DNA of 64,000 nt, from the NCBI GenBank assembly GCA_963732335.1, contig CAVSZO010000026.1:1-64000 (forward strand), given 5' to 3'. This DNA is from Desertimonas sp963732335 (GTDB lineage Bacteria > Actinomycetota > Acidimicrobiia > Acidimicrobiales > Ilumatobacteraceae). A program made the position numbers and the translations under genes. Under the pieces are notes generated by a model. The model searched no databases. It worked only from the letters and a program-made list of their open reading frames with translations, and was not told the origin of the DNA. This document shows positions 28,694-39,336 of this stretch, piece after piece. Position 1 is the stretch's first letter. Each line of letters opens with the position of its first letter.

Positions 28694-30573
28694 TCAACGG
28701 GAACGACGGAGTTCGGGTTCAACCGGCTGAGAAATCCGCCACACGTTGAACGCCGGGCCGTCGCCGGGCAGGGCGACGGTGCCACCGTCGACGGTCAAGT
28801 CGCCGTCGCCGTAGAGCCGCTCGGCGGAACCTGTCATGCCGAGGTCACCCCCGCCGATCTTCAGCGCTTGGTGGGGCGCCCGCGTAGCGTGAACCAGCAC
28901 CGTCTCGTCCGCCGTCTCGCGCACGAAGGCGATGGCATCGTCGCTGGCGGCGACGAAGCGCATGCCCCCGCGGCGCAGCGCATCGACGCCGCGCCGGAGA
29001 GCGATCAACTGCCGGTAGGTCGCCAGCAAGTCGTGATCCCACAGCGACTCATCCCACGGGAACGGCTTCCGGCCGGAATCGGACGTACTCCCGCCGACGC
29101 CGACCTCGTCTCCGGCGAACACCATCGGCACTCCGGGCGACGTGAGCAGCAGCCCGACCCCGACGCGCTGGTGCTGCGGCGAGCTTGGCGACGGTGGAGA
29201 ACCGCGGCGTGTCGTGGCTGTCGAGCAACGTCATGCTGGCGCTCACCGAGCGCCACGGCACCCCGGCCGCAGAACGCTCGCATCGTGGCGGCGAGGTCGT
29301 CACCACCGACGGAGGGAAGCGGGCCCGGGACACCGATCAGCCGAGCCGATGGCTTGGCCAACCAGCTCCACACTGGCCGGGTGAACCACGTGCACGCCAT
29401 CACCCCGTGCCAGCCGTCGCCGGCGAGATCGCCGGTGGCGTCGTGGAGGTGCTCTCCGACCAGCCAGGTGTCTGGGCGCACGGTCGCCATCGTCGCCCGC
29501 AGATGGCGGAACACGTCGTGGTTGACGTCGATCGCGCCGTGACGACCGGTCATGTTGCCGACGTCGATGCGCCAGCCGTCGAGTCCGTCGGTGCTATTGG
29601 CCGAGCTGCCGCGCAGCCACCGGGCGGCGACACCGTCGGATCCAACGAGCGCCTCGCGCAGCCGCTCCGAGCGCAGGTCGAACTTCGGCAGGGTCGGCAC
29701 GTCGAACCAGCCGACGTAGTCGTGCGGGTGCTCGGTGAAGTAGTAGTAGCCGGCCTCCGGCGCAGAGGCGTCGGCCAGCGCCGCCTCGAACCAGCGATGG
29801 TGGTTGCCCGAATGATTGGTGGTGAGGTCGCCGATGACCCTGATGCCGCGCCGGTGGGCGGCGTCGACGAGCGCCGAGAAGGCGGCATCGCCGCCGAGCA
29901 CGGGATCAACCGCGTCGAACGTCGAGGCGTCGTAGCGATGACACGACCGCGCCGGGAACACCGGGGTGAGGTAGAGCAGGTTGACGCCGAGGCTGTCGAG
30001 ATGGTCGAGGTGCTGACGTACGCCGACGAGGTCGCCGCGGTAGAGCTGGCGGACGGCGTGCTTCCAATCGCTGGCGATCGGCGTGTCCCAGTCAGACTCG
30101 ATCGCCCAGTCGCCCTCTGGATCGACCCATTCCTGCTCGTCGATGCCGCGGGCGAAGCGGTCCGGGAAGATCTCGTAGCACACGGCGTCGGCGAGCCAGT
30201 CCGGCGGCGGCGGGAACGTCGAGACGACGAAGTCGTCGCGATCGCCGACGTCACGGCGCCACGTTCCGGCGCCGTTGACCCACCGCGTCCCAGCCGGCGT
30301 CTCGACGAGGAAGCGGTACGACGTGACCGGGTTGGTCGCACGGACCTCGCCTTGCCACCACGTCGCCCCGTCGTCCCCCGGCTCGGCTCGGACCAGTTTC
30401 GCCTTGGTGTACTTCGGCTCGCCATCGTTGACGGCGCGCACGTGGACGGCCTCGGCGGCGAGCCCGGCAGGTACGCGCAGCCGCACGCCGACGTGTTCAC
30501 CGAGGGATGGGGCGGGGTTGTCGAGGTAGCGGGGCGAGCCGTCGTGGTGCGGCTCGGCGCCGATCTCGTTCAT
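28694..30573 (-). CDS. GH13 alpha-glucan hydrolase (neopullulanase/cyclomaltodextrinase-like), frameshifted
   Basis: About 625 residues. An N-terminal beta-sandwich (residues ~20-150) precedes the GH13 barrel with VCYEIFPDRFARG, GVNLLYLTPVF, the nucleophile in GLDGWRIDVGNM, the acid/base Glu in TWLVGEHLHDATGD and the transition-state Asp in LLDSHDTPRFSTV. The end is a C-terminal beta domain. Frame changes lie near 29270 and 29175. No signal peptide, so it acts on imported maltodextrins. It faces the maltose-type importer nearby. Confidence 0.88.
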
Positions 30574-30598
30574 CGGTCGAGCATGCCATGCGGGCGAA

Positions 30599-31468
30599 GT
30601 GGATCGGCCCGGTACCGTTCGCCTCATCGGAACCGCGGCGACCCCCGACGTCGATCTCGACGTCCTCGAGGCGACGGTGGCGGCGATGCTCTCCGAAGCA
30701 GGTGCGATCGCCTTGCGTTGGTTCCGCAGCGACCTGGTCGCCGAGGACAAGGGCGGCGTCAGCGGCTACGACCCGGTGACGATCGCCGACCGCGACATCG
30801 AACAGGTCGTGCGCGAACGCATCACCGCGGCGTACCCCGATCACGAGGTAGTCGGTGAGGAGGCCGGCAGCAGCGGTCCGCCCGGCCGCTATCGCTGGCT
30901 GATCGACCCGATCGACGGCACCAAGGCGTTCGTCACCGGTTCGCCGCTGTGGGGGACGCTGCTCGGCCTGCTCGACGACGGACGCCCGGTGGCCGGTTGG
31001 ATCCACCAGCCGTACCTCGAGGAGACGTTCGTCGGCATCGCCGGGCGGGGGGCGTGGATGGAGCGGCGCGGCTCACGGCATCCGCTGCACACCCGGCAGG
31101 GAGTCATCCTCGACGACGCCGTCGTCTACTGCACGACGCCGACGATGTTCACCGATCCGGCCGAGCGGGCGTTGTTCGAGGCGGTGAGCCGCCGCGCCCG
31201 TCTCGTGCGCTTCGGCGGCGACTGCTACGCCTACGCCCAGCTGGCGATGGGCCACGTCGATGTCGTCATCGACACCGGGCTGCAGCCCTACGACATCGTC
31301 GCCCCGATGGCCGTGATCGAAGCCGGCCGGCGGCGTCGTGTCAGGCCGCGACGGTACGTCCGCCGCCGCAGGCGGGTTCGTCGTCGCGGCCGGCTCCGCC
31401 GAGCTCGCCGACCCGATCGTCGCGATGAGGTCCGCGACCGACGCGGACTCATCGCGCTCAGCCCTTGA
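30599..31468 (+). CDS. Inositol monophosphatase-family phosphatase, 3' frameshifted
   Basis: Li-sensitive phosphatase fold with metal-binding motifs VGEEAGSS, WLIDPIDGTKAFVTGSPLWG and the C-terminal LQPYDIVAPMAVIEAGG. The DPIDGTKxFV...WGT pattern and ~285-residue length fit histidinol-phosphate phosphatase (HisN-type) as well as inositol phosphatases. One or two frame changes after 31330 separate SAAAGGFVVAAGSAELADP. The end overlaps the malG-like stop by ~11 bases. Start GTG 30599 is uncertain. Confidence 0.78.
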   Translation: MDRPGTVRLIGTAATPDVDLDVLEATVAAMLSEAGAIALRWFRSDLVAEDKGGVSGYDPVTIADRDIEQVVRERITAAYPDHEVVGEEAGSSGPPGRYRWLIDPIDGTKAFVTGSPLWGTLLGLLDDGRPVAGWIHQPYLEETFVGIAGRGAWMERRGSRHPLHTRQGVILDDAVVYCTTPTMFTDPAERALFEAVSRRARLVRFGGDCYAYAQLAMGHVDVVIDTGLQPYDIVAPMAVIEAGRRRRVRPRRYVRRRRRVRRRGRLRRARRPDRRDEVRDRRGLIALSP

Positions 31469-32436
31469 CGGCGCCGGCGGTGATGCCGCCGACGATGAAG
31501 CGCTGGAGGAACTGGAACAGCAGCACGACCGGGATCGAGGCGATCAGCGCGCCGGCGGCGAACGGACCCCAGCTGAGGTCGTAGCGGTCGCCGGCGAGGA
31601 GGCCCTGCAGGCCCGTCGCCACCGTCTTCGACGGCGACGAGATGTCCTGGCCGAACAGGATGACCGAGGCGATGAGGAACTCGGCCTGGGTGGAGATGAA
31701 CGAGAGCAGGAAGATGATCGCCAGCACCGGCGCCGCCAGCGGGAAGATGATCATCCAGTACACCTGGGCGTGAGTCGCCCCGTCGATCTTGGCGCTCTCG
31801 TCGAGCGAGCGGGGAATGGTGTCGAAGAAGCCCTTGATCAGCCAGGCATTGGCCCCCAGCGCGCCACCGAGGTAGAAGAGCACGATCGTCGCAACCGACC
31901 CGGCGCCGAGACCCTCGAAGACCGCCAGCCGCTGGACCATCAGGTAGATGGCCACGAACGCCAGCGCCGCCGGGAACATCTGGATCAGCAGCAGGGCGAG
32001 CAAACCCGCCCGGCGGCCGCGGAAGCGCAGCCGGGAGAAGGCGAACGCCGCCGAGGCGGCGAGCAGCACCGTGGCGGTCGAGGTGACGAAGCTGATGATC
32101 AGCGAGTTGAAGAACCACCGCCAGAACGGGTAGTTGTCGAGGAGGGCGCGGAACTGGCGCAGGGTGATCGTTTCCGGCCACAGCGTCTGGTTGCTCAGCG
32201 ACGCGCTCTCGGAGAACGCGGCGATGACCACGATACCACACCGGGAAGAGGGCGAAGAGGAGCGCCAGCACCCCGACGATGTGTCGCCACCCGGTCTCGC
32301 GGAACCAGCGTCCGAACGGGCGCCGCCGTTGGCGGACGTGCGGCTTGTCGCCGCTGAAGACCTCGACCATCCCGGCGGCGGGAATCCTTCCGATGGAGTA
32401 GATGCCCTCTTCGTAGGTGCCGTGGTCAGTGCTCAC
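31458..32436 (-). CDS. Maltose/maltodextrin-type ABC permease, MalG-like, one frameshift
   Basis: Inner-membrane permease subunit of about 325 residues. The N-terminal helix (HIVGVLALLFALFPVWY) joins the rest after a frame change near 32235. It has SLIISFVTSTATVLLAASAA and the EAA coupling loop SLDESAKIDGATHAQVYWMI. GTG 32436 overlaps the malF stop (GTGA). It forms a heterodimer with the MalF-like subunit. No ATPase gene is adjacent. Confidence 0.87.
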
Positions 32437-34067
32437 TTCACCTCCTCGTAGGCCTTGGTGTACTTGAACCCGACCGCCGAGATCACGGCGACGATCAGGA
32501 AGATGACCACGGACAGAGCGGCGGCGAGGCCTTGGCGCTGCGGGCTGTAGATCGAGGGCGACGCGATACACCCACGAGAGCAGGATGTCGGTCGACCCGG
32601 CGCTCTCCCCGGTGTCACGCGGGTTGCCGCTGGTGAGCAGGTAGATCAGCGTGAAGTTGTTGAAGTTGAAGGCGAAGCTGGCCACGAGCAGCGGGCTCAC
32701 GGAGACGAGCAGCAGCGGGAAGGTGATCCTGCGGAACGCCTTCCACCCGGTGGCCCCGTCGACGAACGCCGCCTCCTTGAGGTCCGACGGCACGCTCTGC
32801 AGGGCGCCGGTGCTGACGAGGAACATGTACGGGTAGCCCAGCCACATGTTGACGAGGATCAGCGTGAACATCGCCACGATCGTCGAGGACTGCCACGACA
32901 CGTCGAAGGGCAGCCACTTGTTGATCCCGAACGTCTCGTTGAACATGCCCTTCCACACCAGCGCGGTCATGAAGCCGGGCAGGGCGTAGGGGATGATGAT
33001 CAGCGAGCGGTAGATCTTGCGCCCTCTCATCCGCCTGTCGTCGAAGACGACGGCGAGGAGCAGGCCGAGGGCGAACGTGACGACGACGGATAGGAAGGCG
33101 AAGACGAGGTTCCATGCGAGCACACGGAAGAACGGCCCACGGAACTCCGACGACGTGAACACCTCTTCGTAGTTGTCGAACCCGACGCGGGCGGTGAATC
33201 CCGGACTCAGCTGCGGTTCCGTCCTCGGCGACGAAGAAGCCCTCCTCCTCGTGGTAGACGACTGGCGGGTCCGTCGACGATGTCGGTGATCGTCCCGGCG
33301 TCGGCGTCGTACAGTCGAGTCGAGCGGCTCTCGACGGCCTGGCCGCCCGAGATCGTGATCGCCGCGTCCTCGGTCTCCCCAGGCATCTGGAAGGTCTCCG
33401 GGTCGGGATAGCCGGGCAGGGTGCGCACGTCACCCGCCCGCACACCCGTGAGGTCGCCGACCGACTCGACGAACGTGCGACCCGTCGTGGCCAGCGTCGT
33501 CAGCTGGGCATCGGCGAGATCGAGCTCGGTGAGCTCGGTGTCGGTGCCGAGGAACAGCTGCTCGGACTCCGGGTCGTAGAGGGCGAAGCCGGCGAACGTT
33601 CCGTCGGGACCGGCCATCGGCGTGAGCGTCGTAGCGCGTCGCCCCTTCCACCGGGCGCACCGACTGGCTCTGGATCTGATCGATCGCCTGCGATCTGCTG
33701 AGGACGTGGCCGGTGCCGTAGTTCGTCGTCGAGGCGTAGGCCGTGTACAGCACCGGGTAGAGGCCGAACACGCAGAGGAAGAACAGGCCCGGGAACAGGT
33801 ACTTCATCGGCACGAAGCGCCGCGGCAGGTAGATCGACGTTGAGCGCGACCAGCGAGACGGCGAGCACGGCGACGTACCCCCACGCCTCGTGGTCGATGG
33901 CCATCGTCAGCCCGGCGATGGCGATGGCGTCGGCGGCGCCGAGGAGGAGGATCTTGACGATCCACCCCGACGTCGTCCCGCCGCGGCCGCCACCGAGCGC
34001 GCTGGCGTGTTGCCGTTCGAGGGCCGGCGCCCGGGTCGACCCGGGCGCTCGCTTCCCCCTCGGTCAT
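32433..34067 (-). CDS. Maltose/maltodextrin-type ABC permease, MalF-like, frameshifted
   Basis: About 540 residues, longer than minimal sugar permeases. Hydrophobic segments (IVKILLLGAADAIAIAGLTM, VAVLAVSLVALNV, KYLFPGLFFLCVFGLYPVLY) precede a ~200-residue extracytoplasmic loop (YDPESEQLFLGTDTELTE), like the P2 loop of MalF. The permease core has SLIIIPYALPGFMTALVW and the EAA loop DLKEAAFVDGATGWKAFRRI. Frame changes lie near 33840, 33640, 33265-33210 and 32565. ATG 34067 starts two bases after the malE stop. Confidence 0.85.
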
Positions 34068-34069
34068 GG

Positions 34070-35399
34070 CTAGCCGCCGATCAGCGAGCGGATCTCCTCG
34101 GCCGCGGCGGTGAACTCGGCAGGGCCGTCACCGCCGCGCAACGTGTTCACCTCGGCGAGGCCGAACGACTCCCACACGTTGCTCATCTCCGGGATCGCCG
34201 GCAGCGGGATGCCGGCCGTGGCCGACTCGTCGAACCCGGCGATGTCGGGGTCGTCGGCCACCTGCTCGTGCGCCGCACGTCAGCGCCGGCGGCCGGCCGC
34301 CGGCCTCGAACAGGGCGAGCTGGCTCGCCTCCTGGCTCATGTAGTCGAGCACGAAGCTGGTGGCCAGGTCCTTCTGCTCGGAGAACGACGAGATCATGAA
34401 GCCCTGGACGCCGACGAACACCTCCGGCGCCTCGCCGCCCTCGCGGGCCGGGATGGCGCTGATCGGCGTACGGCACCCCGGTTGCCTGGAAGCCGTTGTC
34501 GGCCTGGCTCAGCGCCCACGGGCCGGTGACGGCGAAGGCGGCGTTGCCCGAGCCGAACGACTCGATCATCGACGTCGTAGGTGACGTCGGCGCTGAGCAG
34601 GCCGGCGGCGGCCTGTTCCTGCAGCCAGGTCGCGGCCGCCAGCCCGCCCTCGGAGTCGATGCCGAGGTCGTCGGGGTTGTACGTGCCGTCCTCGTTCTGG
34701 GCGAAGATGTAGCCGCCGAAGGCGGACAGGAACGGCTGCAGGTGGTAGGCGTCGCCTTCCGGGCCGATCTGCAGGGCGAGACCCTGGTACGACGGGTCGT
34801 CGGCGTGCTCGGCCTTGAAGTCGGTGGCGATCTGCATCATCTCCTCGAACGTCGCCGGGGCCTCCGGCACGAGGTCGGTGTTGCGGAACGAGGGCGACGT
34901 TCTCCACGGCGTAGGGCAGCCCGTAGGTCTGCCCGTCGTAGGTGAACGCCTGCACCGCCACCGGGTTGAAGCCGTCGGCGACGCCCGAGATGTCGAGCGG
35001 CTCGACGACGCCGTTGGCGACCAGCTCGCCGAGCCAGTCGTGGGCGCCGATGATGATGTCGGGGCCCTCGCCGTTGCGGTGCGGTCAGCGTCAGCTGTTC
35101 GCGGATGTCGCCGAACTGCAGCTCCTGCACGGCGATGATGATGCCGTTCTCCTCGGCGAACGGCTGGGCGATCTCCTCGATGACCGGGTGCGCGGGTGTC
35201 GTCGGCCCAGATCACCAGGTCGGCCTCGCCGCGCGCGGGTGCGGTCGGCGGGCGGTTCGGTGCCCGCTGGTTCCGTGGCTGCCGGTTCCGTGCCTGCCGG
35301 CTCGGTGCCGGGCGGAACGGTGGTGGCGCCGGCGGTGCCGGCGGCGCCGAGCACGGCCACGGCCGTGAGCAATGACCAAACCTTGGCCCGAGTGCGCAT
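34070..35399 (-). CDS. Maltose/maltodextrin-type solute-binding protein, frameshifted
   Basis: Exported sugar-binding protein of about 440 residues. A signal sequence (MRTRAKVWSLLTAVAVLGAA) is followed by a Thr/Glu/Pro linker with tandem PAGTEP-type repeats, then the binding fold: EADLVIWADDTRAP, GPDIIIGAHDWLGELV, TFEEMMQIATDFKAEH, AFAVTGPWALSQ and MSNVWESFG. There is no lipobox Cys in the visible signal. At least six frame changes occur, clustered between 34265 and 35215. First gene of the malEFG-like operon; it is divergent from the GT4 synthase. Confidence 0.87.
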
Positions 35400-35469
35400 G
35401 TGTTCCCCCTTGTGGACGGTTGCGGCACACCGTAGGCGCGGCGGCGCGGGCTGTCGAGAAGCTCACCGC

Positions 35470-35475
35470 TAGCGT
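35470..35475 (+). promoter_or_regulatory. -10 box of the GT4 glucan synthase gene
   Basis: TAGCGT ends seven bases before the GTG start at 35483, one of the clearest examples of the leaderless arrangement in this window. The divergent malE-like gene starts 84 bases away, so the 83-base gap must hold both promoters. Confidence 0.5.
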
Positions 35476-35482
35476 GCGGCCG

Positions 35483-36657
35483 GTGCGGGTCCTGATGCTC
35501 ACCTGGGAGTACCCGCCCCTGACCGGAGGCGCCGCGGCCCACGTCGACGGCCTGAGCAGGGCGCTCGGCCAGGCCGGTCACGACGTCGTCGTGCTGACGG
35601 TGGGACCGTCAGGATCCGGCGAACCCGACCATGGGCGGAGGCGGTCCGCGTCCTGCGGGCCACGGCGGAGCTGCCGTGGATCCCCGACGACGACCTCGTG
35701 GCCAGCGCGGCGTCGGCGAACCACCATCTCGTCCGCCTCACCACGGAGCTCGGCGACTGGCGGCCCGACGTCGTCCACGCCCACAACTGGCAGTGCGCCT
35801 GGGCGGCGACGACGATCGCCGCGCTGCACGACGTTCCGCTGGTCACGACGTTCCATACGACGCTGCGCGGGCAGCACGGGGGCCGCGTCCCGCCGGGTGA
35901 GCCGAGCACGATCCATGCCGTCGAGTCGTGGCTCGCCCACGGATCCGACCAGGTCATCGCCCCGTCGATGTTCATGTCTCGCGAGGTGCTCAGCGGGTTC
36001 GAGCTGCCCGCTGAGCGGATCCATCGGGTGCCCAACGGCATCGACCCGACCTGGTGGTCTGCAGGCGAGTGGCCCGAGTCGCGGCCGCCGCTGGTGCTCA
36101 CGTGGGGCCGGGTGCAGTACGAGAAGGGGTTCCAGGTCCTCGCCCGGGCGATGAGCAACCTGCGATCACGAGTGCCCGACCTCGAATGCATCATCGCCGG
36201 GCGGGGCAGTTACCTGCCCGAACTGCAGTCCCAGGTCGACATCGAGGGAGTCAGCGACATCGTCCGACTCGTCGGCTTCGTCCCCGACGTCAAGCTGCGC
36301 GACCTCGTCCACCGCGCCGGCTGCGTCGTGATCCCCTCGCTCTACGAGCCGTTCGGGATCGTCGCCCTGGAGACCTTGGCCGGCGGCGCGCCGCTGATCG
36401 CGGCGCGGACCGGCGGGCTCGCCGAGCTGATCGCCGGCACTGGCGCCGGCCTGCTGTTCGAGCCTGGCAACGCCGACGAGCTCGCCAACTGCATCGAGCG
36501 CGTCCTCGGCGACTCCCGACTCGCCGACGACATGCGCGCCCGCGGCACCGCGCTGCTCGGCGCCCGCTACTCCTGGGCGGCGATCGCCGGCGCAACCGCG
36601 CTGATCTACGCCGGGGCGACACCCGCCGAAACCGACGCCGCCTTGTCCCCCACCTGA
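35483..36657 (+). CDS. GT4-family glycosyltransferase, glycogen/maltosyl-phosphate synthase-like, one frameshift
   Basis: About 390 residues with the two-Rossmann GT-B fold. It has VLMLTWEYPPLTGGAAAHVD at the start, VVHAHNWQCAW, the nucleotide-binding ILTWGRVQYEKGFQ-like block (LTWGRVQYEKGFQVLARAM) and the acceptor-activating E-x7-E in EPFGIVALE. This matches actinobacterial GlgA/GlgM enzymes that make alpha-glucan or maltose-1-phosphate. A frame change near 35640 splits the N domain. A glucan phosphorylase follows, so the pair handles storage glucan. Confidence 0.83.
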
Positions 36658-36660
36658 AAC

Positions 36661-36743
36661 GATCCGAGTGTTTCGCGGCATCCGAGTGCCACGCCGCGCG
36701 ACAGGGCGCGCGAAACACTCCGTTGGCAGCAAACACTCGGATG
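36661..36743. repeat. Cluster of direct and inverted CCGAGTGTTT repeats
   Basis: GATCCGAGTGTTTCGCG (36661-36677) and CATCCGAGTG (36679-36688) are followed by the inverted forms CGCGAAACACTC (36709-36720) and AAACACTCGGATG (36731-36743). Several alternative hairpins are possible. It lies in the 111-base gap before the phosphorylase gene. Confidence 0.6.
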
Positions 36744-36768
36744 AGGGGACCGTTAGCCTGCGCGGTCT

Positions 36769-39249
36769 ATGCGACCAGTCCGCAGGTTCGAGGTCCGACC
36801 GACGATCCCGGAAGCGCTCGCCGCCCTTCCGGAGCTGGCGACCAACCTCCATTGGGCGTGGGACCGCGAGGCGATGCGCCTGTTCGAGCGCATCTGGCCA
36901 GGGTGGACCGCCGACGACGCCCATCCCGCGCACATGGTGCGCACGACGTCGTCGGAGCGCCTCGCCGCCCTGGCCGAGGACCAGGCGGTCGTCCGCGACC
37001 TCGCCGCCGCCAAGGGCCGCCTCGACGCCGCAATCACCGGGCCGACGTGGTTCGCCACCAAGCACGCCGACAAGAAGACGACGTCGCCGCTGGGCACGGT
37101 CGCCTACTTCTCCCCCGAGTTCGGGCTCACCGAGGCCTTGCCGCAGTACTCCGGCGGCCTCGGCGTGCTGTCGGGCGACCACCTCAAGGCTTCCGCCGAC
37201 CTCGGCGTCCCGCTCGTCGGCATCGGCCTGCTGTACACCGAGGGCTACTTCCACCAGGAGCTCGACGCCGACGGCTGGCAGCAGGAGCACCGGCTCAACA
37301 TGGACCCGCAGTCGCTCGGGCTCACCGACACCGGCGTCCGGGTGGCGGTCGACCTCGCCGGCGACCCAGTCGCCATCCGGGTCTGGCGCGCCGACGTCGG
37401 CAGGGTGCCGCTGTACCTGCTCGACACCGACGTCGAGGGCAACTCCGCCGACGGCGTGGCGGTCACCGACCGGCTGTACGGCGGCGATTCCCACCACCGC
37501 CTGCGCCAAGAGATCGTGCTCGGCATCGGCGGCGTACGAGCGCTGCGTGCGCTCGGCATCGACCCGCAGGTGTTCCACACCAACGAGGGCCACGCCGGGT
37601 TCCTCAGCCTCGAGCGCATCCGCGAGCACGTCGCTGCCGGTCTGCCGTTCGACGCCGCCGTCGAGGCTGTCCGCGCCGGTGGGGTGTTCACCACGCACAC
37701 GCCCGTGCCGGCGGGCATCGACCGCTTCGAACGGGCGCTCGTCGAGAAGTACTTCAGCAGTTTCGCCGCCGAGTGCGGCGTCACGATCGACGAGCTGTTC
37801 GCCATCGGCACGAGCCCCGACGAGGACGGCGAGGATCCGAAGTTCAACATGGCGGTGATGTCGTTGCGCCTCGCTGCCCGCCGCAACGGCGTCGCCGAGC
37901 TGCACGGCAAGGTCAGCCGGTCGATGTTCAACTCGCTGTGGCCCGACCTGCCGGCGAGCGAGGTGCCGATCGGGGCGATCACCAATGGCGTGCATGGTCG
38001 CAGCTGGACGTCGAGCCGGGTCGATGCCCTGCTCACCGCGGCGATCGGCGACGACTGGTCATCGGCCGGTGCCGACCGCTGGGCGGTCGCCCGCGACCTC
38101 GATCCGGCCGAGGTGTGGGACACCCTCGTCGCCGGCCGTCGCGGTCTGGTCCGCTTCGTGCGCGGGCTGCTCGGCGGCGGCGTGCTCAACCCGGACACGT
38201 TGACCATCGGGTTCGCCCGCCGCTTCGCCACGTACAAGCGGGCGACGCTGTTGCTCTCGCAGCCCGAACGGCTGACGGCGCTGCTCACCGACGCCGATCG
38301 GCCGGTGCAGTTCGTGTTCGCCGGCAAGGCGCACCCCGCCGACACACCGGGCAAGGAGCTGATCCAGAAGATCGAGCAGTTCGCCCGCAGGGCCGGCGTC
38401 CGCCACCGGTTCCTGTTCCTCGCCGACTACGACATGGGGATCGCCCGCGAGATGTACCACGGCTGCGACGTGTGGCTGAACACGCCGCGCCGGCCGCTGG
38501 AGGCGTGCGGCACGAGCGGGATGAAGGCGGCGCTCAACGGGGCGTTGAACTGCTCGATCCTCGACGGCTGGTGGGACGAGTGCTACGCCCCGGGGATCGG
38601 TTGGGCGATCGAGTCGGCCGACGACGATCCCGATCTGGAACGTCGCGACCTCCGTGAATGCGCCAGCCTCTACGCCGTGCTCGAGGAGCAGGTGATCCCC
38701 CGCTTCTACGAGCACACCTCCGGCGGCTTGCCGCGGGCTTGGCTGGAGATGGTCCAGGAGGCGTGGGCGACGCTCGGACCGCGAGTCACAGCGGCCCGGA
38801 TGGTTCGCGACTACACCACCGAGCTGTACGAGCCGGCGGCAGCGTCGTCACGTGCGCTCACTGCCGGGAACGGAAAGCTCGCCGCCGAGCTCGCCGAGTG
38901 GCGGCGCAAGGTCCGGGCGGCGTGGCCGTCGGTGGCGATCACGTCGCTCGACGTCGACACGAGTGCCGCGGACACCGGCGTCAGCCGGCCGGTGACGGTG
39001 AGCGTGGCGATGGACGGTCTCGACCCGGGCGACCTGCGCGTCGACGTGCTCCACGGCACGGTCGGCCCTGACGGCGAGTTCCGTCCCGAACCGGCGACGC
39101 TCACGTTGGAGCCGGCGGGTGACGGCAACTACCGGGGCGAGCTCGTCCTCACTGCCCCAGGGTCGTATGGCGTCACCGCCCGGGTGATCCCGGTGCATCC
39201 GGCGCTGGGCTCGCCCTACGAGCTCGGCCTCGCCACCTGGGCCGGCTGA
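36769..39249 (+). CDS. glgP: Alpha-glucan (glycogen/maltodextrin) phosphorylase
   Basis: An intact 826-residue GT35 phosphorylase that releases glucose-1-phosphate from alpha-glucan. The N-terminal extra domain (IPEALAALPELATNLHWAWD) marks the DUF3417-bearing branch found in Actinobacteria. It has YFSPEFGLTEALPQYSGGLG, VFHTNEGHAGFL, RRFATYKRATLL and the PLP-binding Lys region EACGTSGMKAALNG. It is followed by a C-terminal beta domain (~720-826). TAGCCT (36754-36759) lies nine bases before the ATG. It complements the GT4 synthase immediately upstream. Confidence 0.94.
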   Translation: MRPVRRFEVRPTIPEALAALPELATNLHWAWDREAMRLFERIWPGWTADDAHPAHMVRTTSSERLAALAEDQAVVRDLAAAKGRLDAAITGPTWFATKHADKKTTSPLGTVAYFSPEFGLTEALPQYSGGLGVLSGDHLKASADLGVPLVGIGLLYTEGYFHQELDADGWQQEHRLNMDPQSLGLTDTGVRVAVDLAGDPVAIRVWRADVGRVPLYLLDTDVEGNSADGVAVTDRLYGGDSHHRLRQEIVLGIGGVRALRALGIDPQVFHTNEGHAGFLSLERIREHVAAGLPFDAAVEAVRAGGVFTTHTPVPAGIDRFERALVEKYFSSFAAECGVTIDELFAIGTSPDEDGEDPKFNMAVMSLRLAARRNGVAELHGKVSRSMFNSLWPDLPASEVPIGAITNGVHGRSWTSSRVDALLTAAIGDDWSSAGADRWAVARDLDPAEVWDTLVAGRRGLVRFVRGLLGGGVLNPDTLTIGFARRFATYKRATLLLSQPERLTALLTDADRPVQFVFAGKAHPADTPGKELIQKIEQFARRAGVRHRFLFLADYDMGIAREMYHGCDVWLNTPRRPLEACGTSGMKAALNGALNCSILDGWWDECYAPGIGWAIESADDDPDLERRDLRECASLYAVLEEQVIPRFYEHTSGGLPRAWLEMVQEAWATLGPRVTAARMVRDYTTELYEPAAASSRALTAGNGKLAAELAEWRRKVRAAWPSVAITSLDVDTSAADTGVSRPVTVSVAMDGLDPGDLRVDVLHGTVGPDGEFRPEPATLTLEPAGDGNYRGELVLTAPGSYGVTARVIPVHPALGSPYELGLATWAG

Positions 39250-39336
39250 CTCGCCCTCAGGAGCTCTGCTCGTCAGCGTGCTAAGCCCTCGGCGGGCACG
39301 CACGCTTACACAGGATGACGGAATTAGCGTCGCCGT

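Noticed and set aside
36054..38657. Long Arg-rich plus-strand frame across the GT4 and phosphorylase genes
   Set aside because: It overlaps an intact, well-recognised 826-residue phosphorylase in another frame and has no family features.
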